DNA of 32,830 nt from Bacteroidota bacterium. Lineage in GTDB: Bacteria; Bacteroidota; Bacteroidia; Chitinophagales; Chitinophagaceae. The notes under the pieces were generated by a model. The model did not search any database. It saw only the letters and a program-made list of their open reading frames with translations, and was not told the DNA's origin. A program made the position numbers and the translations under genes. Below are positions 15,930-24,048 of this stretch, one piece after another. The stretch is taken from assembly GCA_003175935.1 (NCBI GenBank), contig PSRI01000190.1:1-32830 (forward strand), given 5' to 3'. Each line of letters opens with the position of its first letter. Position 1 is the stretch's first letter.

Positions 15930-18100
15930 TGGACATGCAAACAAAAAATAATTTGTCGCGCAGGAATTTTATCCGCATGTCGGGAATGACCGGCGTTGCG
16001 CTCACTATCGGTTATTACCTTCCTGCATTGGGAAAAGATGGGCCTGAATTTTTTACTGCAGAATCTGCAGACAATTTGGGCATCGAACTCACTTCCTGGG
16101 TTTCGATTGACAAAACCGGAAAGGTTACCATCCTGTGTCATCGTTCCGAAATGGGCCAGGGCTCATACCAGGTGGTTCCACAAATGGTAGCTGAAGAATT
16201 GGAAGTGAATTTGGATACCGTCAACATTGCATTTGCACCGGGAGATCCAAAGAAATTTGGAAGCATGCTCACCGGTGGCAGCTCAACTGTGAGGGGAGCA
16301 TATAAAAATCTTTTGCGCACAGGAGCAACTGCGCGTGAAATGCTGATTGAAGCCGCTTCAAAAAAATGGACGGTGAATAAAGAGGAATGTTATGCAGAAA
16401 ATGCCCAGGTGATCCATAAACCCTCAGGGAAAAAATTGGGCTATGGCGAATTGGTAGAAGACGCTGCGAAATTAACGCCACCGGCAAATGTAGTTCTCAA
16501 ACAAAGGAAAGATTATAAAATAGTCGGGAAACCTCTTCCAAGGCAGGACACACCACTCAAAGTAAATGGCAAAGCAGAATTTGGGTTGGATAAAAAACTA
16601 AAAGGAATGCTCTATGCCGTTGTTGAACGAAATCCTCGCTTTGTAGGTAAAGTGAAAAGCTTTGATGACACGGCTGCTAAAGCTGTGCCCGGCGTGAAAT
16701 ATGTTATTAAAGTTCAGAGAAATGTTTTTGCTACGAAAGCTGAAGGCGTTGCGGTAGTAGCTGATAACTTATGGTCGGCTATGCAGGGCCGTAAGGCATT
16801 GAAAGTGGAATGGGATGATTCTGGATTTGATTATCATAGTTCGGATCAGCTTTATGCAAAAATGAAAGAAAGTTTAAAAGGAAATGTTCTGAATTTTAAA
16901 TCAAAGGGTGATTTTGAAAGGGTTTTCGGAGAATCTGAAAAGAAGATTGAAGCTATTTACGAAACTCCATATGAATCTCACAGTTGCATGGAACCACTAA
17001 ACTGCGTGGCACATGTGCATGATAATAAATGCGAAATCTGGGGACCCATTCAGGCGCCTGATTGGGTACAAAGGGAATTGGTTGGAATGCTTGGATTGAA
17101 AATAGAAGATATCACTGTAAATATGACCTTCCTCGGCGGTGGTTTTGGAAGAAAAGCTTTCCTTGACTATCCTCATGAAGCAGCACTGATTTCCCGCGAA
17201 ATCAATGCACCCGTTCAGGTAGTTTGGACCAGAGAAGATGATATGGCAGCAGGACCATTCCGGCCGGGAATGGTTTATCAATGCAGGGCCGCACTTGGCA
17301 AAGAACCTTATATTAGAGCATTCGAGACTAAAATGGCTGGCCAGGACATGGGTCATCAATGGCCAGGCGCAAATAAACTTTCATACAATGATTCAACAAC
17401 AGAAGGTTTTCTCGAACCTTATTTCGAATCCATAGAACATTTTAGTTTCGGAGATATTCCACTCGATTCTCCAATACCCGTTATGTGGTGGAGATCGGTT
17501 TATTCTTCTACAAATGGATTCGCTTACGAAAGTTTTATGGATGAACTGGCGATTGCTGCCGGCACCGATCCTCTTGAATTTAGGAGAAACCACCTCGGAG
17601 ATGATCGTTATCAAAAACTGATTGACATTATTATTGAAAAAACCGGTTGGAACACGCGAAAGAAAAATGAAGGATGGGGCGTTGCAATTACAGAATGCTT
17701 CAAGAGTATCGTAGGTGAAGTCGTAAAAGTTTCTAAAAAACCTGATGGTAAAATCAAAATCGACAAAATATTCGCGGTTATGGATTGCGGTTGGTATGTA
17801 AATCCCGATATCATTCGTGCTCAGGTTGAAGGAAGTATTGTGATGGCATTAGGAGCAGCTACCAAACACGAAACTCATTTTGCAGATGGCAAAGCAGTGG
17901 AGAAAAATTTTGACACTTATAAAATGCCTCGTATCAACGATATTCCCGAAATCGAAGTTCATGTCGTAGATAATGATGAAAAACCAGGAGGTGTTGGCGA
18001 ACCCGGACTACCACCACTGGCACCGGCATTATGCAATGCAATTTTCGATCTTACAGGAAAAAGAATCAGGAAGCTTCCATTTAATATGGATGAAGTTTAA
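15929..18100 (+). CDS. molybdopterin-binding large subunit of xanthine-dehydrogenase-family hydroxylase (IorB-like)
   Basis: A protein of 723 residues with a Tat signal (LSRRNFIRMSGMTGVAL, about residues 9-25). Cofactor-binding motifs are visible: RSEMGQGSYQVVPQMVAEEL, the GGGFGRKAFLDYPHEAA loop, and MWWRSVYSSTNGFAYESFMDE. The C-terminal GGVGEPGLPPLAPAL contains the glutamate expected to act as catalytic base. It lacks FAD and Fe-S domains, as in IorB-type enzymes, which take electrons to a separate small subunit and a cytochrome. IorB relatives bind molybdopterin cytosine dinucleotide (family knowledge), matching the nearby MocA-like gene. The substrate could be an aldehyde or N-heterocycle. 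It should act in the periplasm as a complex with the preceding subunit and the following cytochrome c. Confidence 0.92.
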   Translation: MDMQTKNNLSRRNFIRMSGMTGVALTIGYYLPALGKDGPEFFTAESADNLGIELTSWVSIDKTGKVTILCHRSEMGQGSYQVVPQMVAEELEVNLDTVNIAFAPGDPKKFGSMLTGGSSTVRGAYKNLLRTGATAREMLIEAASKKWTVNKEECYAENAQVIHKPSGKKLGYGELVEDAAKLTPPANVVLKQRKDYKIVGKPLPRQDTPLKVNGKAEFGLDKKLKGMLYAVVERNPRFVGKVKSFDDTAAKAVPGVKYVIKVQRNVFATKAEGVAVVADNLWSAMQGRKALKVEWDDSGFDYHSSDQLYAKMKESLKGNVLNFKSKGDFERVFGESEKKIEAIYETPYESHSCMEPLNCVAHVHDNKCEIWGPIQAPDWVQRELVGMLGLKIEDITVNMTFLGGGFGRKAFLDYPHEAALISREINAPVQVVWTREDDMAAGPFRPGMVYQCRAALGKEPYIRAFETKMAGQDMGHQWPGANKLSYNDSTTEGFLEPYFESIEHFSFGDIPLDSPIPVMWWRSVYSSTNGFAYESFMDELAIAAGTDPLEFRRNHLGDDRYQKLIDIIIEKTGWNTRKKNEGWGVAITECFKSIVGEVVKVSKKPDGKIKIDKIFAVMDCGWYVNPDIIRAQVEGSIVMALGAATKHETHFADGKAVEKNFDTYKMPRINDIPEIEVHVVDNDEKPGGVGEPGLPPLAPALCNAIFDLTGKRIRKLPFNMDEV

Positions 18101-18154
18101 TTGATAATTGCAGGATAAAATTCAACAACCATTAATGAAACTTAACTCAAAGAA

Positions 18155-18574
18155 ATGAAATTGAGATTCAATAACTACACCTATTTTTCATTCGGAATAG
18201 TATTATTTACAATTTTCTCCTTTCAAAAAAAGACCGCTTACGATTTAAAAGCCAGTATTGCACGAGGTAAAGAAGTGTATGTTGCATATTGTCTATCCTG
18301 TCATATGGAACCAGGTAATGGTATAGAAGGTGTTTATCCCCCACTTGCAAAGTCGGATTACTTAATGGCAGACAAGAAAAGGTCCATCCAACAAGTTTTA
18401 TATGGCGCCACGAACGAAATGAAAGTGAATGGCAAAATTTACAATACACCAATGCCAGGATTCGATCTCACTGATGAACAGGCGAGTGATGTATTAAATT
18501 ATGCCCGAAATTCATGGGGTAATAAAGGAGGAGCTATCAAACCAGAAGAAGTAGCAGCAGCGAGGAAGAAATAG
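18155..18574 (+). CDS. cytochrome c (electron acceptor for the hydroxylase)
   Basis: A protein of 139 residues with a signal or anchor segment (about 11-24) and one class I cytochrome c domain. The haem site is CLSCH (Cys46, Cys49, His50), and Met100 in NTPMPGF is the probable axial ligand. It follows the large subunit by 54 nt on the same strand, as in three-part periplasmic molybdenum hydroxylases. It probably carries electrons from the 2Fe-2S subunit to the respiratory chain. The C-terminal tail is lysine- and alanine-rich. The TAG stop (18572-18574) is itself the first part of the tagagtacttag repeat. Confidence 0.9.
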   Translation: MKLRFNNYTYFSFGIVLFTIFSFQKKTAYDLKASIARGKEVYVAYCLSCHMEPGNGIEGVYPPLAKSDYLMADKKRSIQQVLYGATNEMKVNGKIYNTPMPGFDLTDEQASDVLNYARNSWGNKGGAIKPEEVAAARKK

Positions 18575-18605
18575 AGTACTTAGTATAGAGTACTTAGTAC
18601 TTAGA
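18572..18605. repeat. GTAC-type tandem intergenic repeat
   Basis: The sequence tagagtacttagtatagag followed by tacttagtacttagac repeats the block at 8953-8991 almost exactly. It starts on the stop codon of the cytochrome c gene. It belongs to the same family as the blocks at 15183, 24103 and 25354. Confidence 0.65.
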
Positions 18606-18642
18606 CTCAACCATTGCGTCTTTGCGTTACCTTGGCGTCTTA

Positions 18643-18902
18643 GCGTGAAATCTTTCGCATAATTTGTAGTTGGTAGTTTGTGACATTTATGCTGCGAGCC
18701 TTTGCGATCTTTGCTAACTTTACGGCTTGGCCTGCTGCGCCTTCGCGAAGCTATGGCGAAGCAAGGCCCGAATGATTCGTTCAGGCGGGCGTGAAATCTT
18801 TCGAATAATCTGTCGCTGGTAGTTTGTTGTTTGTGGCATTTATGCTTCGAACCTTTGCGATCTTGGCTAACTTTGCGGCTTTGCGTGAAATCTTTCGAAA
18901 TC
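18643..18902. repeat. imperfect long direct repeats with internal GC hairpins
   Basis: Two copies of a roughly 85-95 base unit lie at about 18643-18728 and 18789-18882. Each begins gcgtgaaatctttcg, passes through ggtagtttgt, catttatgct and gcctttgcgatctt (or acctttgcgatctt), and ends gctaacttt(a/g)cggctt. A third copy starts at 18883 with the same gcgtgaaatctttcg and runs into the 3' end of the MocA-like gene. Between the copies are a cttcgc/gcgaag inverted repeat and a gcccg/cgggc hairpin (18766-18790) shared with 15267-15291. Confidence 0.7.
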
Positions 18903-19466
18903 TTCAGGTGTGTCGAGATCTAATAACACATGATTCGTGGGCATTTCGATTTTAAATACATGACCCGCATTTGTTTGAACAATATCTCTGCAACCCTCAG
19001 GATCCTGGTGTGCAAGAATTTCCTGGCGATAATAATCACTAAAAATTACCGGATTCCCTCTCTTATTTCCGAACGAGGGCTGACCAATACATTTAGAATC
19101 TTCTGAATATTTTTTTAAAAATGCTTCTTTTATTATTTGATATTCGCCTGATTCTATAGCCATCATATCTGCAAGACAAATCATGTATCCTATACCGGTA
19201 GCAGCATTAACTCCCTTTTGAATGGAAGAAGTCATTCCGCTTTCAAACTTTTCATTTACTAATATTTGTACGGGAAAATTTTGAATCTTCTGACGAACTT
19301 TTTCAGCATCATTACCTAAAACAACAATTACTTCCTCAACTCCGGATTCTAATATTTTTTGGATAGTTGTTTCAACAAGTGTCTTAGTGCCCAGAGTAAG
19401 AAGTAATTTATTGGGGCCTTCCATGCGTTTGGATAAGCCTGCTGCAAGAACAATCGCTGTAACCAT
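18867..19466 (-). CDS. mocA: molybdenum cofactor cytidylyltransferase-like nucleotidyltransferase (MocA family)
   Basis: A protein of 199 residues with the NTP-transferase fold. The nucleotide-binding start is AIVLAAGLSKRMEGPNKLLL (residues 4-23). The LAAG form of this motif is typical of MocA, which uses CTP, whereas MobA has LxGG and uses GTP (family knowledge). The metal-binding aspartate is in ICLADMMAI, and IGQPSFGNKRGNPVIFS is the MocA-type substrate region. It should make molybdopterin cytosine dinucleotide, the cofactor expected for the IorAB-like hydroxylase upstream. The gene is convergent with the hydroxylase operon and divergent from the TauE/moaD/moaE genes. Its last residues (ERFHAKPQS) and its stop are encoded by the intergenic 'ctttgcg' repeat, so the native C-terminus has probably been replaced. 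Confidence 0.85.
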   Translation of the reverse strand: MVTAIVLAAGLSKRMEGPNKLLLTLGTKTLVETTIQKILESGVEEVIVVLGNDAEKVRQKIQNFPVQILVNEKFESGMTSSIQKGVNAATGIGYMICLADMMAIESGEYQIIKEAFLKKYSEDSKCIGQPSFGNKRGNPVIFSDYYRQEILAHQDPEGCRDIVQTNAGHVFKIEMPTNHVLLDLDTPEDFERFHAKPQS

Positions 19467-19525
19467 GATGAAAAGATTACTAAATTGGGAGGAATATTTT
19501 CAAAGATACAAAAGCCAGACTGCAC

Positions 19526-19554
19526 GCGGAGGCGCAAAGTTTAGCAAAGACGCA
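19526..19554. repeat. inverted copy of the ctttgcg repeat
   Basis: On the minus strand this reads tgcgtctttgctaaactttg followed by cgcctccgcg, matching the words gcgtctttgc and tttgctaacttt of the repeats at 18615-18720. It lies directly before the ATG of the TauE/SafE permease gene and so occupies most of its 5' leader. No ribosome-binding site is evident. Confidence 0.5.
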
Positions 19555-19555
19555 T

Positions 19556-20320
19556 ATGACACACTGGGAGATATTTTTCTTTTTTATGTTCATCGCTTTC
19601 ATCTATTCCTCCGTGGGATTTGGTGGAGGTTCGAGCTATCTCGCTATTTTGGCTTTGTATGCCTTGCCTTTTAAGGAGATAAGATTCATCGCCCTTGTTT
19701 GTAACATAATCGTCGTAACCGGAGGAACAATCATTTTCATCCGCAAAAAACAGGTGGATTGGAAAAAAATTATTCCCCTTGTCGTAATAAGCGTGCCCAT
19801 GGCATTTTTGGGTGCACGATTAAAGATTAGTCAGACTACATTCTTTATTTTACTGGGTTGTAGTTTGATCGTTGCTGCAATTATGCTTTGGATACAAAAT
19901 AATGCAGTTCAATCGATGGAAGAGCCCGAAGCAAAACCTAATATTTTGAGAGATGGATTATTAGGAGGGGCAATTGGATTTCTATCGGGAATGGTTGGAA
20001 TAGGCGGAGGAATTTTTCTTTCTCCACTCTTAAATCTGATGCGCTGGGATAATTCAAAAAAAATTGCCGCAACCGCAAGCATTTTTATCCTGGTGAACTC
20101 AATTGCCGGGATTGCCGGACAATTGTATGCTATTCCATCCGACTTTGACACTAAACGAATAATAATTTTGTGTTTTGCAGTATTAATAGGTGGTCAAATT
20201 GGTTCAAGAATGGGGGCCATAAAGTTTAACTTAAGAGTTGTGAGAAGAGTAACTGCGGTTCTTGTATTCTTAGCAGGCATTGAAGTTCTCATCAGGCACA
20301 TTTCTTTTAAATTTTATTAA
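19556..20320 (+). CDS. TauE/SafE family anion permease
   Basis: A protein of 254 residues with about eight hydrophobic segments and the internal duplication of the TauE/SafE family. The first half carries SSVGFGGGSSYLAIL (about 18-32) and the second GMVGIGGGIFLSPLLNL (about 145-161). Known relatives export or import sulfite, sulfoacetate or other small anions at the inner membrane. Its TAA stop shares a base with the moaD ATG (taatg), so it is translationally coupled to molybdopterin synthase genes. A role in supplying a sulfur anion or oxyanion for cofactor synthesis is an inference from position only. No ModABC transporter is present in the window. Confidence 0.87.
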   Translation: MTHWEIFFFFMFIAFIYSSVGFGGGSSYLAILALYALPFKEIRFIALVCNIIVVTGGTIIFIRKKQVDWKKIIPLVVISVPMAFLGARLKISQTTFFILLGCSLIVAAIMLWIQNNAVQSMEEPEAKPNILRDGLLGGAIGFLSGMVGIGGGIFLSPLLNLMRWDNSKKIAATASIFILVNSIAGIAGQLYAIPSDFDTKRIIILCFAVLIGGQIGSRMGAIKFNLRVVRRVTAVLVFLAGIEVLIRHISFKFY

Positions 20321-20562
20321 TGACATTAAGAGTATTAGGGTTCGGCATTGCCCGCGAAATTTTTGGCGCGGGAATCATTCAAATAGATGTGGAAGAAAAT
20401 ATTAGTGCTGGTGCGCTAAAAAAATTCCTTGAAACGAAATTTCCAACATTAAAAAACCTTTCATCATACAGAATTGCTATCAATACTGAATTTGCAGAAA
20501 CTGATGATAAGATTACATCTGAAGATGAAGTGGCCATTTTGCCTGCAGTGAGTGGAGGATAA
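20320..20562 (+). CDS. moaD: molybdopterin synthase sulfur carrier subunit MoaD
   Basis: A protein of 80 residues with a ubiquitin-like beta-grasp fold, ending AILPAVSGG. The C-terminal Gly-Gly is adenylated by MoeB and converted to a thiocarboxylate, which donates sulfur to precursor Z in the MoaE-MoaD complex. The internal EDEVAILPAVSGG segment is typical of the family. The start overlaps the TauE/SafE stop by one base and the gene precedes moaE by 9 nt. No moeB gene is found in this window, so the activating enzyme must be elsewhere. Confidence 0.92.
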   Translation: MTLRVLGFGIAREIFGAGIIQIDVEENISAGALKKFLETKFPTLKNLSSYRIAINTEFAETDDKITSEDEVAILPAVSGG

Positions 20563-20571
20563 AAACTATAT

Positions 20572-20988
20572 ATGATTGAAGTAAAACTTACTGAAAAAGC
20601 AATCGATCCGCTGGCCTGCATCAATTGGGTGATGTCGGATAATAGCGGAGGGATTGATGTATTCATAGGTTCTGTGCGATCTGAAACTAATCATAGAAAA
20701 GTTATGAGACTGGAGTTTGAAGCATATGGTGAAATGGCGCTCAATAAAATGAACGGAATTGCAAAAGATGTCTTTGACAAATGGCCCGTTAATAAAATTC
20801 TGATTCACCACCGTATTGGCATTTTGCAGATTGGAGAAATCCCGGTTTTGATTGCAGTAGCTGCGGCACACAGGGCAGCAGCTTTTGATGCGTGTAGATA
20901 TGCCATTGACACTCTAAAACAAAATGTTCCAATCTGGAAAAAAGAAGTTTATGAAGATGGTGAAATTTGGGTAGCCGCTCACCCCTGA
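20572..20988 (+). CDS. moaE: molybdopterin synthase catalytic subunit MoaE
   Basis: A protein of 138 residues matching MoaE in length and motifs. GGIDVFIGSVRSETNHRKV lies near the N-terminus. A central HHRIGILQIGE is followed by VAAAHRAAAFDACRYAID. The C-terminal VPIWKKEVYEDGEIWVA holds the active-site lysines and receives the MoaD tail. It converts cyclic pyranopterin monophosphate to molybdopterin with two MoaD thiocarboxylates. It is the last gene of the TauE-moaD-moaE unit and is convergent with mobA. Confidence 0.94.
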   Translation: MIEVKLTEKAIDPLACINWVMSDNSGGIDVFIGSVRSETNHRKVMRLEFEAYGEMALNKMNGIAKDVFDKWPVNKILIHHRIGILQIGEIPVLIAVAAAHRAAAFDACRYAIDTLKQNVPIWKKEVYEDGEIWVAAHP

Positions 20989-21069
20989 TTCTATTTCTAC
21001 TGTGCGCGATTAACGACAATTTTTGCTCCCACTATTGGTGAACCCATCCGAAACTTTCATTTGTTTTTG

Positions 21070-21083
21070 AGCGAATACTCGCT
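21070..21083. repeat. short near-palindrome (agcgaatactcgct)
   Basis: The arms agcga and tcgct are perfectly complementary around atac, in the 104-base gap between the convergent moaE and mobA genes. It is related to agcgagtacccgct at 11638-11651. It might act as a weak bidirectional terminator: A/T-rich DNA follows it on the plus strand, but there is no clean T-run. Confidence 0.4.
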
Positions 21084-21092
21084 GAATAATTA

Positions 21093-22265
21093 TTAGGAGT
21101 AACGGGTTTCATTTTTGGACAGTATTTTTTTTGCCATGGCGGCATCTTCCGGCGTATTCGTATTGAAAAGTTTTTCGCTGTGTTTCGGCGTGATGAGATT
21201 GATTTCGTTATTCCGTAAAACTTTACGCGGACAAATTATCCCTTCAGACAAAAAGGAGAGAAGTACCCGATAGCTTTTCGGTTCCCAAATAGTAATGAGG
21301 GGTTCAGGGAAGCTGTCAAGTTCATTTTCGAAAGCAGTGGCCATATATTTTGGCTTTCTTTCTGCAATTAATTCTGAAATGATTTCTTCGTCTGCGAGAG
21401 GGAGATCGCAGGCCAATACTAACCAGGCGACATTGGGATCCAATCTGAATGCAGATAAAATACCACTCATTGGCCCGAGACCAATAAAACTATCTGGAAG
21501 CGGACTGTAATTTTTGTCGATACTATTTACCTGATTTTCGGTGCAGGAAATATATACCCGATCACAGAATTTCGACAACAGGTCCGCCACATAATATTGT
21601 TGTTCTTTTCCGTGCCAGTCCATTTTAGATTTACTCGTGCCCATCCTGGTACTATTACCGCCTGTAAGTACCAGGCCATTTATTTTGGGAATGGAATTGG
21701 AAATCTTTGTCTCAATAAATTTGATTATGGCTGTCCTGTCCTCGAAATCAACTCTGGGAATTTCATTCCAACCGGCAATTGAATCTTTCAAAAAATGAAA
21801 TTCATGGCTATTTTTTTCTGTCGTGAGAATTAATTCAATATTGGAAAGCTTATCCAGTTTTTTTTGAATAGAGTTTTTCTTGACCGGATCCAATACGAGA
21901 ATTTGTTTTGATGCCTCGTGGTGATTGCCATTTACGATCAGCAGATCGAGGTCTTGAAATGCTTCTCTCATTTGAAAGGAACCGCTCAGGCCTTTATGGA
22001 TAAATTCCTGGTAATTCTCATGGCTCGTTAAAATTGTGTTCGCAGATTCAAAGGAATTTTTTTGCAGGGAATCCGAGGCATCATTCTTATGTTGAGCATC
22101 CGCATAGCCGCAATTCCAATTTGAATTCAAAGCGCCAATAATTTCACCCGCAAGCTGTTTTATGTTCTCGCAGGTAGTGCCCAGGATCGCCCATTCTTCT
22201 TTTGCCCAGTCACCGCCCGTACGCCTTGCAATGTCTCCATGTTTTTTATGTTCTCCTGAAATCAT
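21093..22265 (-). CDS. mobA: molybdenum cofactor guanylyltransferase (MobA) with extra N-terminal domain
   Basis: A protein of 390 residues, about twice the length of plain MobA. The C-terminal half (from about residue 195) is an NTP transferase with INGLVLTGGNSTRMGTSKSK, the LxGG-x-S-x-RMG motif of GTP-type MobA. The metal aspartate is in LVLACDLPLADEE. It should attach GMP to molybdopterin. The first 190 residues form a separate domain starting HKKHGDIARRTGGDWAKEEW, with YADAQHK and LLIVNGNHHEASKQILVLD. Its position recalls MobB, but I see no Walker A P-loop. The ATG lies inside the 3' end of moaC (20 nt overlap), with aggag just downstream of it. A missing start is unlikely because HKKHGDIARR follows at once. 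Confidence 0.85.
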   Translation of the reverse strand: MISGEHKKHGDIARRTGGDWAKEEWAILGTTCENIKQLAGEIIGALNSNWNCGYADAQHKNDASDSLQKNSFESANTILTSHENYQEFIHKGLSGSFQMREAFQDLDLLIVNGNHHEASKQILVLDPVKKNSIQKKLDKLSNIELILTTEKNSHEFHFLKDSIAGWNEIPRVDFEDRTAIIKFIETKISNSIPKINGLVLTGGNSTRMGTSKSKMDWHGKEQQYYVADLLSKFCDRVYISCTENQVNSIDKNYSPLPDSFIGLGPMSGILSAFRLDPNVAWLVLACDLPLADEEIISELIAERKPKYMATAFENELDSFPEPLITIWEPKSYRVLLSFLSEGIICPRKVLRNNEINLITPKHSEKLFNTNTPEDAAMAKKILSKNETRYS

Positions 22266-22725
22266 TTTTTCCTCCCTGCTTTTCCATCAGTTGAATTTCT
22301 TTGATCACAATATCATGACTCAAAGATTTGCACATATCGTATACCGTTAGCGCGGCCAATGATGCTCCAACGAGAGCTTCCATTTCCACTCCGGTTTTGG
22401 CTCTAATACTTGCCTGGCAATGAATTTCCAATTCATTATTTGAATTGATCTGAATTTCTATATTACAGTTTTCCAATCCCAGTGGATGACAAAGCGGAAT
22501 GAGAGTGCCAGTTTGTTTTGCAGCCATGATGCCAGCGATAATGGCTGTTTGAAATACCATTCCCTTATGCGTCTTAAATTCATCTGCCGCTAATTTTTCA
22601 AAAATTTCTTCCGGAAATTTAACGATCGCCCTCGCTGTTGCACTTCTAAGGGTTACATTTTTTTCACTTACATCCACCATCTGCGGATTGCCAGTTTCAT
22701 CAATATGCGTAAATTCTTTTTTCAT
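22246..22725 (-). CDS. moaC: cyclic pyranopterin monophosphate synthase MoaC
   Basis: A protein of 159 residues, the normal MoaC length. It starts with the signature FTHIDETGNPQMVDVSEKNV. The active-site region follows as LIPLCHPLGLENCNIEI and VEMEALVGASLAALTVYDMC, with the catalytic lysine in MCKSL. It ends MEKQGGKNDF. It converts the MoaA product to cyclic pyranopterin monophosphate in the cytoplasm. It lies 12 nt after moeA and overlaps mobA by 20 nt on the same strand, so moeA-moaC-mobA form one operon. Confidence 0.95.
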   Translation of the reverse strand: MKKEFTHIDETGNPQMVDVSEKNVTLRSATARAIVKFPEEIFEKLAADEFKTHKGMVFQTAIIAGIMAAKQTGTLIPLCHPLGLENCNIEIQINSNNELEIHCQASIRAKTGVEMEALVGASLAALTVYDMCKSLSHDIVIKEIQLMEKQGGKNDFRRT

Positions 22726-22737
22726 TTCTGAATTTAT

Positions 22738-23943
22738 CTAAAGAATAACTTTCCAGGGCCATACGCGAAATAATTGTCCTTTCGTAAAGTTATTCTGATC
22801 TTCCGGAAGTTCCATGAATGCATTTGCATCAATAAGGTTTACATGATCACCAGAACCATGTCCCGGTGCGGGTGATGCAACTAAATTTCCACATTCATTG
22901 AGCCACAATCTTACCTGTAGAAAATATGTCAAAGGCGCAGAAAACTGAAAATCAGAATCAATAGAGGCCATTAATTGACGATTCGATTCAAGTCCAAACG
23001 CTTTTTGCAGCCAGGGTATAAAATAACGATGCATGCACATAAAACTTGAAACCGGATTACCCGGAAATGCAAATACCAGCGATCCGGAAACATATTCACC
23101 GAACCAAAATGGTTTTCCTGGCTTTTGTCGCACTTTATGAAAATGTTTTCTCACCCCAAGAGATTCAAAAGTCTGGGGCAGATAGTCAAATTTGCCCATT
23201 GATACTCCTCCTGTGAGAATCAGGATATCATAACTATTTAACGCTTTTGCAATTTCTTTTCTGATGCTTTCAGGTTCATCAGGAATATGAATGAGCTCTG
23301 CACGAATTTTAAATTTATTCAGAATGGCTTTTAGTGTAGGACCATTTGAACTTCTCAACTGGTAAGTCGTTGGAATCTCCTCAATTTTTGATAGTTCATC
23401 ACCAGAAGAAATAATAACAATCTTCGGCAACTTTTTTACACTTATTTGCATTTTGCCAACTGAAGCCGCTATCCCTATTATTGCTGCATCTATAAGATGG
23501 TTAGCTTTTGCTACTGATTCTCCCTGTTTCTTATCTGCCCCGCGCAGGTGAATATTTTGACCAACTTCAATTTTATCTATATTGATTCTTGCCGTACCAT
23601 TTTGCAATTCAAGATCTTCATAACGGATAACCGTATCCGCAGTAGAAGGAACAGCGGCGCCCGTCATGATTTCAATACATTCGTCGGCTGAGGAAAGGTC
23701 AATGGGATCATCTCCGGCAGCTTGTGTTCCCAAAATTTTAAACTCACGCAATCCGTTTTTGAACCCTTCAAATTTCAGGGCTATTCCATCCATGGTTGAC
23801 CTGGTAAATGCTGGAAAATCTCTGTCTGCTAAAATATCTTCCGCCAAAACCCTCCCCAATGCATGCTCCATGGAAATGATTTCAGAGCCATAATCCCTGC
23901 AAACTGACTGAATGATTTTTTCGGCTTCCGCAACGCTAATCAT
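22738..23943 (-). CDS. moeA: molybdopterin molybdotransferase MoeA
   Basis: A protein of 401 residues from the ATG at 23943 (MISVAEAEKII). The frame is open for 27 more codons to 24024, but that part has no family resemblance. MoeA motifs are clear: DFPAFTRSTMDGIALKF, MTGAAVPSTADTVIRYEDL, the MPT-binding ILTGGVSMGKFDYLP, RQKPGKPFWFG and FAFPGNPVSSF. It inserts molybdate into adenylylated molybdopterin. The partner that makes that intermediate (MogA/MoaB type) is not in the window. It is the first gene of the moeA-moaC-mobA operon and its leader runs into repeat DNA. Confidence 0.94.
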   Translation of the reverse strand: MISVAEAEKIIQSVCRDYGSEIISMEHALGRVLAEDILADRDFPAFTRSTMDGIALKFEGFKNGLREFKILGTQAAGDDPIDLSSADECIEIMTGAAVPSTADTVIRYEDLELQNGTARINIDKIEVGQNIHLRGADKKQGESVAKANHLIDAAIIGIAASVGKMQISVKKLPKIVIISSGDELSKIEEIPTTYQLRSSNGPTLKAILNKFKIRAELIHIPDEPESIRKEIAKALNSYDILILTGGVSMGKFDYLPQTFESLGVRKHFHKVRQKPGKPFWFGEYVSGSLVFAFPGNPVSSFMCMHRYFIPWLQKAFGLESNRQLMASIDSDFQFSAPLTYFLQVRLWLNECGNLVASPAPGHGSGDHVNLIDANAFMELPEDQNNFTKGQLFRVWPWKVIL

Positions 23944-24048
23944 TGTGTGTATTAACGAATTTAAATTTAAGTGTACTGTAGTAAGCAACTCCCATTTAGA
24001 CAACTCTTCAAGTCCATTTCTCATATCTTCAATCTTTGAACCCTGAAC

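Noticed and set aside
18135-18158. Seven-codon open frame whose TGA overlaps the cytochrome c ATG
   Set aside because: Too short to support as a gene; it could be a coupling peptide but nothing beyond the overlap argues for it.
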